NCBI GenBank assembly: GCA_029858345.1
Contig: JAOUFG010000014.1
Coordinates: 1-38,444 of the forward strand
Length of the DNA: 38,444 bases
Direction of reading: 5' to 3'
Source: Phycisphaerae bacterium
GTDB taxonomy: Bacteria > Planctomycetota > Phycisphaerae > Sedimentisphaerales > Anaerohalosphaeraceae
The notes beneath the pieces are model-generated. The model was not told the origin of the DNA. It ran no database searches and saw nothing but the letters and a program-made list of their open reading frames with translations. The stretch's first letter is position 1; each line of letters opens with the position of its first letter. The position numbers and the translations under genes are program-made. This document shows, one piece after another, positions 31,257 through 38,444 of this stretch.

Positions 31257-31284
31257 CCACAGATTACACCGATTTCACAGATTA
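31257..31284. repeat. CCACAGATTACACCGATTTC repeat upstream of rodA
   Basis: CCACAGATTACACCGATTTC followed by ACAGATTA is a simple, imperfectly internally repeated sequence (ACAGATT at both ends). Sequences of this kind are familiar dispersed repeats in many bacterial genomes. It covers the leader of rodA. Confidence 0.5.
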
Positions 31285-31363
31285 AGATAGAAAAAAATGA
31301 ACGCTAACGACGCTGTAAAATGTATACAAATTGCGTCCCTTGCGGCTTTCGCGTTAAAAACCC

Positions 31364-31392
31364 TTGTCAATCCAGTCCTTGGCGGCTATAAT
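31364..31392 (+). promoter_or_regulatory. Promoter of the DUF4160-DUF2442 pair
   Basis: TTGTCA (31364-31369) and a perfect TATAAT (31387-31392) with a 17-base spacer. Transcription would start about 27 bases before the ATG at 31426, and GAAAGGG lies in that leader. Confidence 0.75.
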
Positions 31393-31425
31393 AAGAATCC
31401 AGCAATAGTCAAAGAAAGGGATTTT

Positions 31426-31671
31426 ATGCCAACGGTGTTTCGATATCGGGGTTATCGGTTTTTCTTTTATTCGAATGAAGGCGACCCTCTTGAGCCATTG
31501 CATATTCATGTAATAAAGGGTGAAAAAATCGCCAAATTTTGGGTTGAACCAACGATTACGGTTGCGCAAAACTACGGTATGAGCCCTTCGGAGTTGACAA
31601 AGCTTGCAAAGATTATAGCCGATCACAAAGAATTAATCAGGGAGTCCTGGGATGAATACTTTAATTTCTGA
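31426..31671 (+). CDS. DUF4160 protein, putative toxin of a toxin-antitoxin pair
   Basis: The 81 residues from the ATG at 31426, chosen because the promoter lies only 34-62 bases upstream and GAAAGGG precedes it, form a DUF4160 domain: MPTVFRYRGYRFFFYSNEG, EPLHIHVIKGEKIAKFWVEP, then a helical end. A longer reading from 31297 would start before the promoter. DUF4160 proteins almost always sit beside DUF2442 proteins and are listed as candidate type II toxin-antitoxin pairs, but activity is not well established. The next gene begins 20 bases before this one ends, so they are translated together. Base composition is more AT-rich than the neighbours, consistent with a mobile accessory module. Confidence 0.85.
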   Translation: MPTVFRYRGYRFFFYSNEGDPLEPLHIHVIKGEKIAKFWVEPTITVAQNYGMSPSELTKLAKIIADHKELIRESWDEYFNF

Positions 31672-31912
31672 ACCGGTTGCGAAAAAAGTTACTTTTGATG
31701 CTGATAATATGTGGGTAGACTTTGCTGACGGCAGAAAACTCGGGGTTCCATTGGCCTATTTTCCCCGATTACTGCATGCAAAAAGCAAACAGCGAAAGAA
31801 TTACATAATCAGCGGCGGCGGTACCGGGCTGCATTGGGAAGAGATCGACGAAGACATCTGCGTTCAGGCCCTCATGCAGGGCATCGGTGACAGAACCGGA
31901 CCATCAAAATGA
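31652..31912 (+). CDS. DUF2442 protein, putative antitoxin partner
   Basis: This 86-residue protein is a DUF2442 domain: VTFDADNMWVDFADGRKLG and VPLAYFPRLLHA (about 14-43), then NYIISGGGTGLHWEEIDEDI (about 50-69), the family's conserved core. It overlaps the DUF4160 gene by 20 bases in another frame and shares its promoter. Members are thought to be partners of DUF4160 or to be DNA-binding antitoxins; a role here is by analogy only. No terminator is evident after it. Confidence 0.85.
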   Translation: MNTLISEPVAKKVTFDADNMWVDFADGRKLGVPLAYFPRLLHAKSKQRKNYIISGGGTGLHWEEIDEDICVQALMQGIGDRTGPSK

Positions 31913-32255
31913 TGAATGTCGATTGGATAAGGATGATTCAAAAAGAGGTTTTGCCGCGAATTAACACCTGCCGCGACGGGCATCGGCACGGCGGGCGAAT
32001 TTTCACAAATTATGTATTTAGTGTGATCACGATTTGAATTTCCCTCTTTTCTGCGGTTTAAAATCGTCCCTTGTCCCTTCTTCATTCTCAATTCTTCATT
32101 CTGCGCAGCAGCATTCCTACCTCCCTATATCCCACCTCCCCACTCTCTCTTGTCACGGTGTAGCTTGAAGAGCGAAGACGGATACATCCCTGCATTCCTG
32201 TATTCTCAAGTTGCTTTCCCGAGCAAATACTGTTATAATACGCGCCAATAAACCA
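31913..32255. other. Intergenic region, simple-sequence rich
   Basis: No gene is supported in these 343 bases. There is pyrimidine-rich degenerate repeat sequence (CTTCATTCTCAATTCTTCATT at 32079-32099 in broken form, and CCTACCTCCCTATATCCCAC at about 32116-32135). Then comes CCCTGCATTCCTGTATTC (about 32188-32205), which resembles the TATTCCTG repeats inside rodA and near 38000. The end holds the promoter of the first phosphodiesterase. Confidence 0.6.
32211..32239 (+). promoter_or_regulatory. Promoter of the first phosphodiesterase gene
   Basis: TTGCTT (32211-32216), a 17-base spacer and a perfect TATAAT (32234-32239). The start of transcription would be near 32246, only about ten bases before the ATG at 32256 and with no ribosome binding site, so the message may be nearly leaderless. 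It supports 32256 as the gene start. Confidence 0.7.
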
Positions 32256-34351
32256 ATGAATAATTCTTATTACAAAAAACAATGGTTGCTGATCCTGCTG
32301 TTGCTGGCGGTTTCCAGTCAGGCCCATGCGTATATCGGACCGGTGCCGGTTTCGCGGTGATGGGGTCTTTTCTGGCCATTTTTTCCGCGGTTCTGGCGGG
32401 ACTGCTGGCGGTCTTCACCTGGCCCATACGCTATCTCATCCGGTCGATCCGCTACCGCCGGGCCTTTGCCAAAGCTCGCATCAAGCGATGCGTCATTCTG
32501 GGCCTGGACGGCATGGACCCGAAGCTGGCCGAAAAATTCATGGATGAGGGGAAGCTGCCGACCCTGGACAAACTCCGAAAGCAGGGGACGTTCAGGCCGC
32601 TGGCAACGACGATCCCCTCGATGTCCCCGGTGGCATGGTCCTCGTTTCAAACCGGCGTCAATCCCGGCAAGCACAATATCTATGACTTTTTGACTCGTGA
32701 CAAACAGACCTATGCCCCCAAACTCAGTTCAACCGATATTCGCGGCCCCCGGCGAATGCTCAAGATCGGCTCGCTCAACCTGCCGATTGGAAAGCCCGAT
32801 ATCCGCCTGCTCCGCAAGGGCAAACCGTTCTGGGTCACGCTCGGCGAAAACGGCATTTTCAGCAGTATCCTTCGTGTCCCCATCACGTTCCCGCCGGAAA
32901 AGTTTTATGGCGTTTCGTTGTCCGGAATGTGCGTGCCCGACCTTCGCGGCTCTCAGGGTATGTTTTCGCTGTTCACGACCCAATCGCCGGACCAGATGGA
33001 GGTCACCGGCGGCCAGTATCATCATGTTCAGCGAAACGGCAATACGATAACCGCAGAACTCATAGGCCCCGACGACCCGTTTCATGCCGATGGTAAGCCG
33101 CTGACAATTAAATTTTCTGTAATTGTTCAAGATGACGCAACGGCGACAATGAAGATCGGTTCTGAGAAGATTACGCTCAAGAAGGACGAGTACACCGACT
33201 GGATCAAAGTGGACTTTAAGGCGGGCTTCGGGGTCAAGGTCAAAGGCATCTGCAAGTTCCTGCTGCAAAGTACCGCCCCGGATTTCCAGTTGTATGTCAC
33301 CCCGATCAATATCGATCCCGAAAAACCGGTCATGCCGGTCACCCATCCGCTCGTCTTTGCCACCTACCTGGCCAAGAAGCAGGGCTCCTTCGCCACGCTT
33401 GGGCTGGCCGAGGACAGTTGGGCGCTCAACGAAAAAGCCCTGCCGGATGAGGGATTTATCCAGCAGTGTCTCGAACTGGACGAAGAACGCGAAAAGATGT
33501 TCTTTGATTCGCTGGACAAGGTGTCAAAAGGTCTGTGTGTCTGTGTATTCGACGGCACCGACCGCCTCCAGCACACCTTCTGGCGTGATATCGACGCCGA
33601 CCACCCGGCCCATGATGACGCCTTCGATGGCCGCCATGTGATCGAAGATCTCTACAAGCGAATGGACGACCTGGTGGCCAGGACGCTTAAAAAGTGCAAC
33701 GGTGACAACAGCATGCTGATGGTCATCTCCGACCACGGTTTTAACACCTTCCGCTACGGCGTGGACCTCAACCGCTGGCTGGAGGAGAACGGCTATCTGG
33801 CCCTGAAAGACAATGATCGCGAGGGTAAATACCTCACCACCGTCGATTGGTCCAAAACCCGGGCCTTTGCAATCGGTTTGTCGGGGATATTTCTCAACAT
33901 AAAGGGGCGAGAATCGCAGGGGATCGTCGACCCCGGCGATGAGGCCGACCGGCTCCGCACCGAGATCGCTGAGAAGCTGTCGGGCCTTGCTCATGATACC
34001 CAACAGAACACACCGGCCATCAAGAGCGTATACAATGCACTCAAATTGTATAATGGACCCTATAAACAGAACGCCCCGGACCTTTTAGCCGGCTATTATC
34101 CCGGCTACCGGGCATCATGGGAGACCGCTGTCGGCCAGGTAACCGAGAGCGTTTTTCATAAAAATACCAAGGCCTGGAGCGGTGATCATTGTATCGACGC
34201 CTCGTTCGTTCCGGGGGTTTTGTTCAGCAACCGCAAAATTGAAGCCGAAAACCCGCGTCTGATGGATCTCGGTCCGACGGTGCTGGATTTATTCGGTGTA
34301 AATGTGCCCGGTTATATGGATGGCAAGCCATTGGAAGTTATGAGTTCGTAG
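32256..34351 (+). CDS. Alkaline-phosphatase-superfamily phosphodiesterase, membrane-anchored, with a one-base frameshift
   Basis: From the ATG at 32256 a signal peptide (about residues 1-25, cleavage after AHA) leads into YIGP. The frame then ends in VPVSR and a TGA at 32358. Shifting back one base after CCG (32340-32342) continues GAGFAVMGSFLAIFSAVLAG, a membrane helix, and then the full enzyme: about 698 residues in total. AYIGPGAGFA is what I would expect in an intact homologue, so one G seems to be missing. The catalytic domain has VILGLDGMDP (metal Asp), SMSPVAWSSF (Ser nucleophile candidate), MLMVISDHGFNTF and WSGDHCIDASFVPGV. This is a type I phosphodiesterase/nucleotide pyrophosphatase fold. 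If the frameshift is real, restart at the ATG at 32360 (TGATG overlap) would give 663 residues. Confidence 0.82.
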
Positions 34352-34362
34352 GTAAGCGTTCA

Positions 34363-34512
34363 CCCGGAATGACAAGCAGGTGAAATGACGGCCTGAAAGG
34401 CCGAGGTAATATAGCCCAGGGCAACGCCCTGGGAAAACCCGGAATGATAAGCAGATGAAATCACGGCCTGAAAGGTCGAGGTAATATAGCCCAGGGCAAC
34501 GCCCTGGGAAAA
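34363..34512. repeat. Two 75-bp tandem repeat units between the phosphodiesterase genes
   Basis: Units 34363-34437 and 34438-34512 are equal in length and differ at four positions. Each contains GGCCTGAAAGGCC (stem) and CCCAGGGC aac GCCCTGGG (8-bp perfect stem). One mismatch changes the first stem to a G-T pair, so its folding is kept. A related AGCCCCGAAAGGGCGAA follows (34534-34550). They lie between two related genes, without a T run typical of a terminator. Confidence 0.9.
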
Positions 34513-34572
34513 CAAATTGTCCAACAGGATAAAAGCCCCGAAAGGGCGAAATAAAAAAACAAAGAATGATTT

Positions 34573-36600
34573 ATGAATAAAGACAAAAAAAATCAGATTC
34601 CGCGCAGGTCTTTTATTCAGGGCGCCGGTTTAACACTGGCCGGGGTGAGTGCAGGATTGTGTTCGGTTCCGGAGTCTGTTTTCGCAGGCTCGAAACCATC
34701 GGCCAGGCATCCCAAGGTGATCGTGATCGGTTTTGACGGCATGGACCCGTTTTTGACAGAGAAAATGATGGATACCGGCCAGTTGCCGACATTTGCGTCT
34801 CTTCGAAAAAGCAATGGCTACCGACGGCTTGGAACCAGCAATCCGCCGCAAAGCCCGGTGGCCTGGGCCAATTTTATCAACGGTGCCGGACCCGGCACGC
34901 ACGGTATCTTCGATTTTATCCATCGCGACCCGGCCAGGCAGTGTGCCCCGTTTTTTTCGGCCGCTGAAACAGTTGAGGGTGAGGGTTCTATTGGATTTGG
35001 AGAACATCAGATCCAGCTCAACTTCTGGCCGTTCAATCATTCACCCACACAGACATTACTGCGCCGTGAGGGCACCCCATTCTGGAACTACCTGGATGCC
35101 GCTGGCATTCCGTCAGCGTTTTATGACCTGCCCTCCAACTATCCGCCCAGCAAATCCCAGCACGGCCATCACCGCTGTCTGTCGGGCATGGGCACTCCGG
35201 ATCTGTTGGGGACATACGGGACCTACCAGCACTACGCTGAAGACGGCCCTGTCCGAACCAAAGAGGAACCCGGCGGGATGCGGTCGATGCTCTTTTTTGA
35301 GAACGAAACGGCTCCGGCCAAACTCATCGGTCCGATGGACAGTTTCCTCAAAGAACCCGTTCCCATTACGATTGACTTTCAGGTCCACCGGGATCTGGAT
35401 GCCAAGGCGGCCGTGATCGAACTGCAGGAGCATACTGTGCTGCTCAAAGAGGGCGACTGGAGTCCGTGGCTTCAGATCGATTTTCCCTTGTCCATGCCCG
35501 GTCCGGATAAGCACCTGTCGGGCATCTGCCGATTTTACCTGCAGGAGGTGGCCCCGAATTTCCGATTGTATGTCACCCCGATCAATGTGGACCCCTCCAA
35601 TCCCGCGACGCCGATCACCGAGCCGGAAGATTTTTCAAAAGAACTCGCGTCCCGGTTGGGCCTGTTCTATACCACCGGCTTTCAGGAGGACCACAAGGCC
35701 CTGTCGAACAAGGTATTCAATGAGGCCGAGTTCGCTGCACAGGCACAGATCGTGCTGGACGAGCGGATGAACCTGCTCAATGATGCCCTTGAAAATTATG
35801 ACGACGGCCTGCTGTTTTTCTATTTTTCTTCAACCGATCTGCAGTCGCATATGTTCTGGTGGGATTCCGACCAGGACCATCCCGCCCGTCCGAAGGAACA
35901 GGCACAGCAGTATTTTGAGCATATTAAGGATATTTATCGCACCGCCGACGGCATTGTGAGCAACATGATTAAGGACTACGGTGATACGGCCCGCATTCTT
36001 GTGATGAGCGACCACGGGTTCGCCAATTTCAGGCGGCAGTTTAACCTCAATACCTGGCTGCGCGACAACGGCTACCTCGGCCCCGCCGATGCAACGTCGA
36101 TTATGACCGATGTCGATTGGAGCCAGACCCGGGCCTATGGATTGGGCATTAACGGTCTGTATCTGAACCTCCAGGGCCGCGAGAAATACGGCATTGTCGC
36201 CCCCGAAGAAAAGGATGCCTTAATGGACGAGCTGGTCGAGAAACTCGAGGCCGTTCGTGATGGTGACGGCAGCGTCGTCATTAAAAAAGTACGGCGATCC
36301 GACAAGACCTACAAGGGGCCTCATACCGCGATGGCACCCGATCTGATCATTGGGTACAAAAGGGGGTATCGCGGGGCATGGACGACGTGTCTGGGCGACA
36401 TGGACAAAACGGTCTTTTCGGACAACGATTCGGCCTGGGGCGCCGACCACTGCGGTGATTCCACCGAGGTCCCCGGCATTCTGTTTTCCAATAAACCGAT
36501 CGCCAAAGAAGATCCGGCCCTGATTGACCTGGCCCCGACCATTCTTGCTCAGTTTGGCCTGGATAAACCCGAAACCATGACCGGCAAAAATATCTTTTAG
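34573..36600 (+). CDS. Tat-exported alkaline-phosphatase-superfamily phosphodiesterase
   Basis: This 675-residue protein has the twin-arginine leader NQIPRRSFIQGAGLTLAG and an N-terminal catalytic domain with the same motifs as the preceding gene: VIVIGFDGMDP (about 49-59), PPQSPVAWANFINGAGPG (Ser nucleophile candidate), ILVMSDHGFANFRRQ, and WGADHCGDSTEVPGILFS. The central part has a matching beta-rich insertion (VTPINVDPSNPATPI against VTPINIDPEKPVMPV), so the two genes are paralogues of the same length and order. Family members hydrolyse phosphodiesters or transfer phospho-groups, commonly with two metal ions. Export by a different route (Tat, not an anchored Sec leader) suggests a different site of action. 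It may transfer or remove groups on a cell-surface polymer; this is conjecture. Confidence 0.88.
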   Translation: MNKDKKNQIPRRSFIQGAGLTLAGVSAGLCSVPESVFAGSKPSARHPKVIVIGFDGMDPFLTEKMMDTGQLPTFASLRKSNGYRRLGTSNPPQSPVAWANFINGAGPGTHGIFDFIHRDPARQCAPFFSAAETVEGEGSIGFGEHQIQLNFWPFNHSPTQTLLRREGTPFWNYLDAAGIPSAFYDLPSNYPPSKSQHGHHRCLSGMGTPDLLGTYGTYQHYAEDGPVRTKEEPGGMRSMLFFENETAPAKLIGPMDSFLKEPVPITIDFQVHRDLDAKAAVIELQEHTVLLKEGDWSPWLQIDFPLSMPGPDKHLSGICRFYLQEVAPNFRLYVTPINVDPSNPATPITEPEDFSKELASRLGLFYTTGFQEDHKALSNKVFNEAEFAAQAQIVLDERMNLLNDALENYDDGLLFFYFSSTDLQSHMFWWDSDQDHPARPKEQAQQYFEHIKDIYRTADGIVSNMIKDYGDTARILVMSDHGFANFRRQFNLNTWLRDNGYLGPADATSIMTDVDWSQTRAYGLGINGLYLNLQGREKYGIVAPEEKDALMDELVEKLEAVRDGDGSVVIKKVRRSDKTYKGPHTAMAPDLIIGYKRGYRGAWTTCLGDMDKTVFSDNDSAWGADHCGDSTEVPGILFSNKPIAKEDPALIDLAPTILAQFGLDKPETMTGKNIF

Positions 36601-36878
36601 TTGTAAAAAGTGCTCTTTAAAAAAACGATTCATGCCAGACCCCGAAGGGGTCATAGTATGGTAGCCGGGGTGTGTGCTTGTCCCGCCATAGCTCGCAGAG
36701 CGACGGCGGAAACCCCCGGTGAGAAGGGCCCCGTCTTTTTTTAAGCCCCGAAGGGGCGACAGAAGCTGATATCTGATTACTGATTACTGATTGCTAACCG
36801 CTAAAAGCTAAAAGCTACGAACTACGAACTACGAACTACGAACTACGAACTACGAACTAAATAACTAAGGACTAAATT
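36601..36878. repeat. Palindromic repeats and a heptamer array before the RHH gene
   Basis: Within this gap are CCCCGAAGGGG (36640-36650), an imperfect long palindrome with CCGCC and GGCGG arms (about 36683-36711), AGCCCCGAAGGGGCGA (about 36744-36759), and CTACGAA repeated six times exactly (36815-36856) with a partial seventh. The last is immediately in front of the next gene and replaces any normal leader, with only CTAAGGACTAAATT as a ribosome binding site. Confidence 0.85.
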
Positions 36879-37064
36879 ATGCCCAAGATCAAAATTGACA
36901 GTAACCTCTACGACCGGCTTAAAAGCGTTACTGAGGTTGCCGGTTACAGCAGCGTCGAGGAGTTTGTGACCCACATGATCGAAAAGGAATTGGAACAGAT
37001 CGAGGCCCCGGACGACGACAAGGCCGTCGAAGAGCGTCTGCGCGGACTGGGGTACATCGAATAA
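36879..37064 (+). CDS. Ribbon-helix-helix-like small protein
   Basis: This 61-residue protein has MPKIKIDSNLYDRLKSVTEV, then GYSSVEEFVTHMIEKELEQI and a short acidic end. The pattern, a basic beta strand followed by two helices, is that of a CopG/Arc-type DNA-binding fold, but the strand (KIKI) is short and a non-DNA role is possible. AAGGA lies before the ATG. Its TAA overlaps the next gene's ATG by one base (TAATG). It follows the phosphodiesterase genes on the same strand after a repeat region. Close relatives that I recall often stand beside such phosphodiesterases, which suggests a linked function rather than a toxin-antitoxin role; no toxin is adjacent. Confidence 0.75.
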   Translation: MPKIKIDSNLYDRLKSVTEVAGYSSVEEFVTHMIEKELEQIEAPDDDKAVEERLRGLGYIE

Positions 37065-37906
37065 TGGGGATGCTTGCCCGCCTGATTAGCTGGCTCAATG
37101 CCGTTGGTAACGGTCTGTTTGGATTGCTGAACAAGCCGATGACGGTGTTGCCCGCATGGCTGTCGCTGACGCTTGTTTCAGCCGTTCTGGGCGTGCTGAT
37201 GTTGATCCTGTTCAAATACACCTCCAATCAGGCCGCCATCGGCCGGGTGCGCGATGCGATCAAGGCCAACCTGCTGGCGATGAAGCTGTTCAAGGACAAT
37301 ATCCCTGTGGTGCTCAAGTCGCAGGCGAAGATTTTGCTGAATGCGTTTCTGCTGCTGGTTTTTTCCCTTCAGCCGATGCTGGTGATGATCATCCCGTTCT
37401 CCCTGCTGCTGGGTCAGCTGGGTCTGTGGTACCAGTCACGTCCGCTGGAGGTCGATGAGCAGGCGGTGGTCACAATGCAGTTGGCCGATTCCGGGACAAA
37501 TCCCTTGCCGTCAGTATCGCTTTTACCGTCTGGAGCGGCCAGGGTGGTGGTTGGGCCTATTCGTGTGCCGTCCAAGCGGCAGATTTATTGGCAGATCCAG
37601 GCCAGAGAAAACGGCGAGCACACCCTGATTTTTCAGGTCGCCGGCGAGCAGGTCCGCAAAGAATTGGCCGTCGGCGATGGACTGATGCCGGTCAGTATGA
37701 CCCGCCCCGGACTGAGCATAATGGATTTAGTCCTGCATCCGGCCGAAAAACCGTTTGATGAATCCTCGTCTGTCCAGTCGATTCGGATTGGTTATCCCGA
37801 CCGACGAGCCAAGTTCACCGGCACCGATATCTGGATCGTTACGTTGTTCGTCATCTCGATGCTCATAGCGTTCCTTGTAAAACCATTCCTCAATGTAAAA
37901 ATATAG
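37064..37906 (+). CDS. Membrane protein of unknown function, YidC/EMC3-like topology
   Basis: This 280-residue protein has two or three N-terminal helices (about residues 29-50 and 90-122), a basic loop between them (SNQAAIGRVRDAIKANLL, about 53-70), an extracytoplasmic beta-rich domain (about 130-250) and a last helix (about 255-274). The N-terminal half, with a charged amphipathic stretch between helices, resembles the layout of Oxa1/YidC/EMC3-type insertases, but I cannot make a confident family match. The beta domain has VEVDEQAVVTM in its VDEQAVVTMQLADSG start and REN GEHTLIFQVAGEQV later, like a small sandwich. It is translated jointly with the RHH-like protein and lies in the phosphodiesterase cluster. 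Confidence 0.6.
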   Translation: MGMLARLISWLNAVGNGLFGLLNKPMTVLPAWLSLTLVSAVLGVLMLILFKYTSNQAAIGRVRDAIKANLLAMKLFKDNIPVVLKSQAKILLNAFLLLVFSLQPMLVMIIPFSLLLGQLGLWYQSRPLEVDEQAVVTMQLADSGTNPLPSVSLLPSGAARVVVGPIRVPSKRQIYWQIQARENGEHTLIFQVAGEQVRKELAVGDGLMPVSMTRPGLSIMDLVLHPAEKPFDESSSVQSIRIGYPDRRAKFTGTDIWIVTLFVISMLIAFLVKPFLNVKI

Positions 37907-38376
37907 CGTCACCCGCTGCTCACTGTTCACTGATAACTGTTCACTGATATCTGACCGCTGACTTCCTCTCTATCTCCCTGTATACCCGTGTACCTGCATA
38001 CCTGCATCCCTGCATCCCTATATCCCTATATCCCTATATCCCTATATCCCTATATCCCTATATACTTGTGCCCTTGACTTCCTGCACCCCAAATCGCCCC
38101 GGAGCCAGCCGGGTTGATCAAAAATGGATGAGGGCACAGACGCTCGCGTCGAGTACCTCGGCCGTTTTGGAGGAACTGAGCAGCCGCAGGTTGCGGCGAT
38201 TTCTTCCAGAGTTAGAATTCGTGTTATTAGTGATCATTCGCGGTTTGAAAGCTCAAAATCCCTATCTTTCGCGACTCTCGCGCCGCTTGCGTTAATGTAT
38301 TTTTTCGTGCTTTTCGTACTACTTTTACTGTCCAATTTCATTTTCGTTCTTTAACCCTTAGTGGAGCCAATAGCTT
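37907..38376. repeat. Intergenic region with an octamer array and a dispersed repeat
   Basis: No gene is supported in these 470 bases. Near the start are CACTGTTCACTGATAACTG-type repeats. TATATCCC is repeated five times exactly (38019-38058), preceded by degenerate TGCATCCC and TGCATACC units. A unit at 38131-38208 (GGGCACAGACGCTCGCGTC to GGTTGCGGCGATTTC) resembles the one at 29129-29210. The last 150 bases are AT-rich, with no promoter I can support. Confidence 0.8.
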
Positions 38377-38444
38377 ATGTCGCTTGTAATGATAAAACCG
38401 AGCAAGCTCTCTGCGTTTGCTTTTTCGTTTGATACAGCGTCTGG
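38377..38444 (+). CDS. Start of a gene cut by the window end, unknown
   Basis: From the ATG at 38377 the frame is open to the edge (22 codons, beginning MSLVMIKPSKLSAFAFSFD). GTGGAG lies 11 bases before it. The protein begins without a signal peptide or an obvious motif, and so little is visible that I will not name it. It could also start at the ATG four codons on. Confidence 0.4.
   Translation, partial: MSLVMIKPSKLSAFAFSFDTAS

Noticed and set aside
32340-32345. Programmed -1 frameshift
   Set aside because: No X XXY YYZ slippery site and no obvious stimulatory hairpin; loss of one base explains it better.
36879-37064. CopG-type antitoxin of a toxin-antitoxin pair
   Set aside because: The coupled gene is a membrane protein, not a toxin fold, and the cluster is made of phosphodiesterases.
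36815-38058. CRISPR array
   Set aside because: The repeats are 7-8 bases and contiguous with no spacers, and no cas genes occur.

Overview
This window looks like a chromosomal segment of an uncultured or little-studied planctomycete, probably class Phycisphaerae. The evidence is the mix of several Gfo/Idh/MocA oxidoreductases (two with Tat signals), sugar-phosphate-isomerase-like TIM barrels and DUF1080 proteins, a multihaem cytochrome, bS21, a trigger factor with a lysine/alanine tail, and many short dispersed intergenic repeats. The assignment rests on gene content and protein style only. There is no rRNA, CRISPR array, prophage or classical insertion sequence. One tRNA (Gly, anticodon GCC) is present.

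Layout. 1-3102 (minus strand): a truncated spermidine-synthase-like membrane gene, a LysM protein, an unknown anchored protein, and an AraC-type regulator broken by one in-frame TAG. 3264-15356 (all plus): a ten-gene locus that fits oxidative (3-keto) glycoside breakdown. It has three Gfo/Idh/MocA proteins, one TIM-barrel isomerase/lyase, one DUF1080 protein, a TIM-barrel/DUF1080 fusion, a seven-haem cytochrome c with a four-helix membrane partner, an NCS1-like permease and a discoidin-like lipoprotein. 15586-24644: housekeeping genes (tig, tRNA-Gly, an NCS2 purine permease, a PEBP lipoprotein, birA, nadC, uvrB) with a RAYT transposase gene placed directly upstream of birA and overlapping it by ATGA. 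24981-29043: a YtrA-type GntR regulator followed by a three-gene ABC exporter operon. 29408-31252: rpsU and rodA. 31426-31912: a DUF4160/DUF2442 pair. 32256-37906: two paralogous alkaline-phosphatase-superfamily phosphodiesterases, a ribbon-helix-helix-like small protein and an unknown membrane protein.

How the genes may work together. In the sugar locus the exported proteins (two Tat oxidoreductases, a DUF1080 lipoprotein, the fused TIM-barrel/DUF1080 protein, the haem protein) could oxidise and split a glycoside outside the cytoplasm. The signal-less oxidoreductase and isomerase could then process imported keto-sugar. The cytochrome pair would offer an electron outlet, an arrangement I do not recognise as a described pathway. 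The AraC gene next door would be the obvious regulator, but as read it is interrupted.

A second theme is that short dispersed repeats have been absorbed into the ends or loops of real genes: the BirA N-terminus, the UvrB C-terminus including its stop codon, an ABC permease N-terminus and a RodA loop. Two genes carry apparent point lesions (the AraC amber codon and a one-base frameshift in the first phosphodiesterase). These could be genuine or sequence errors.
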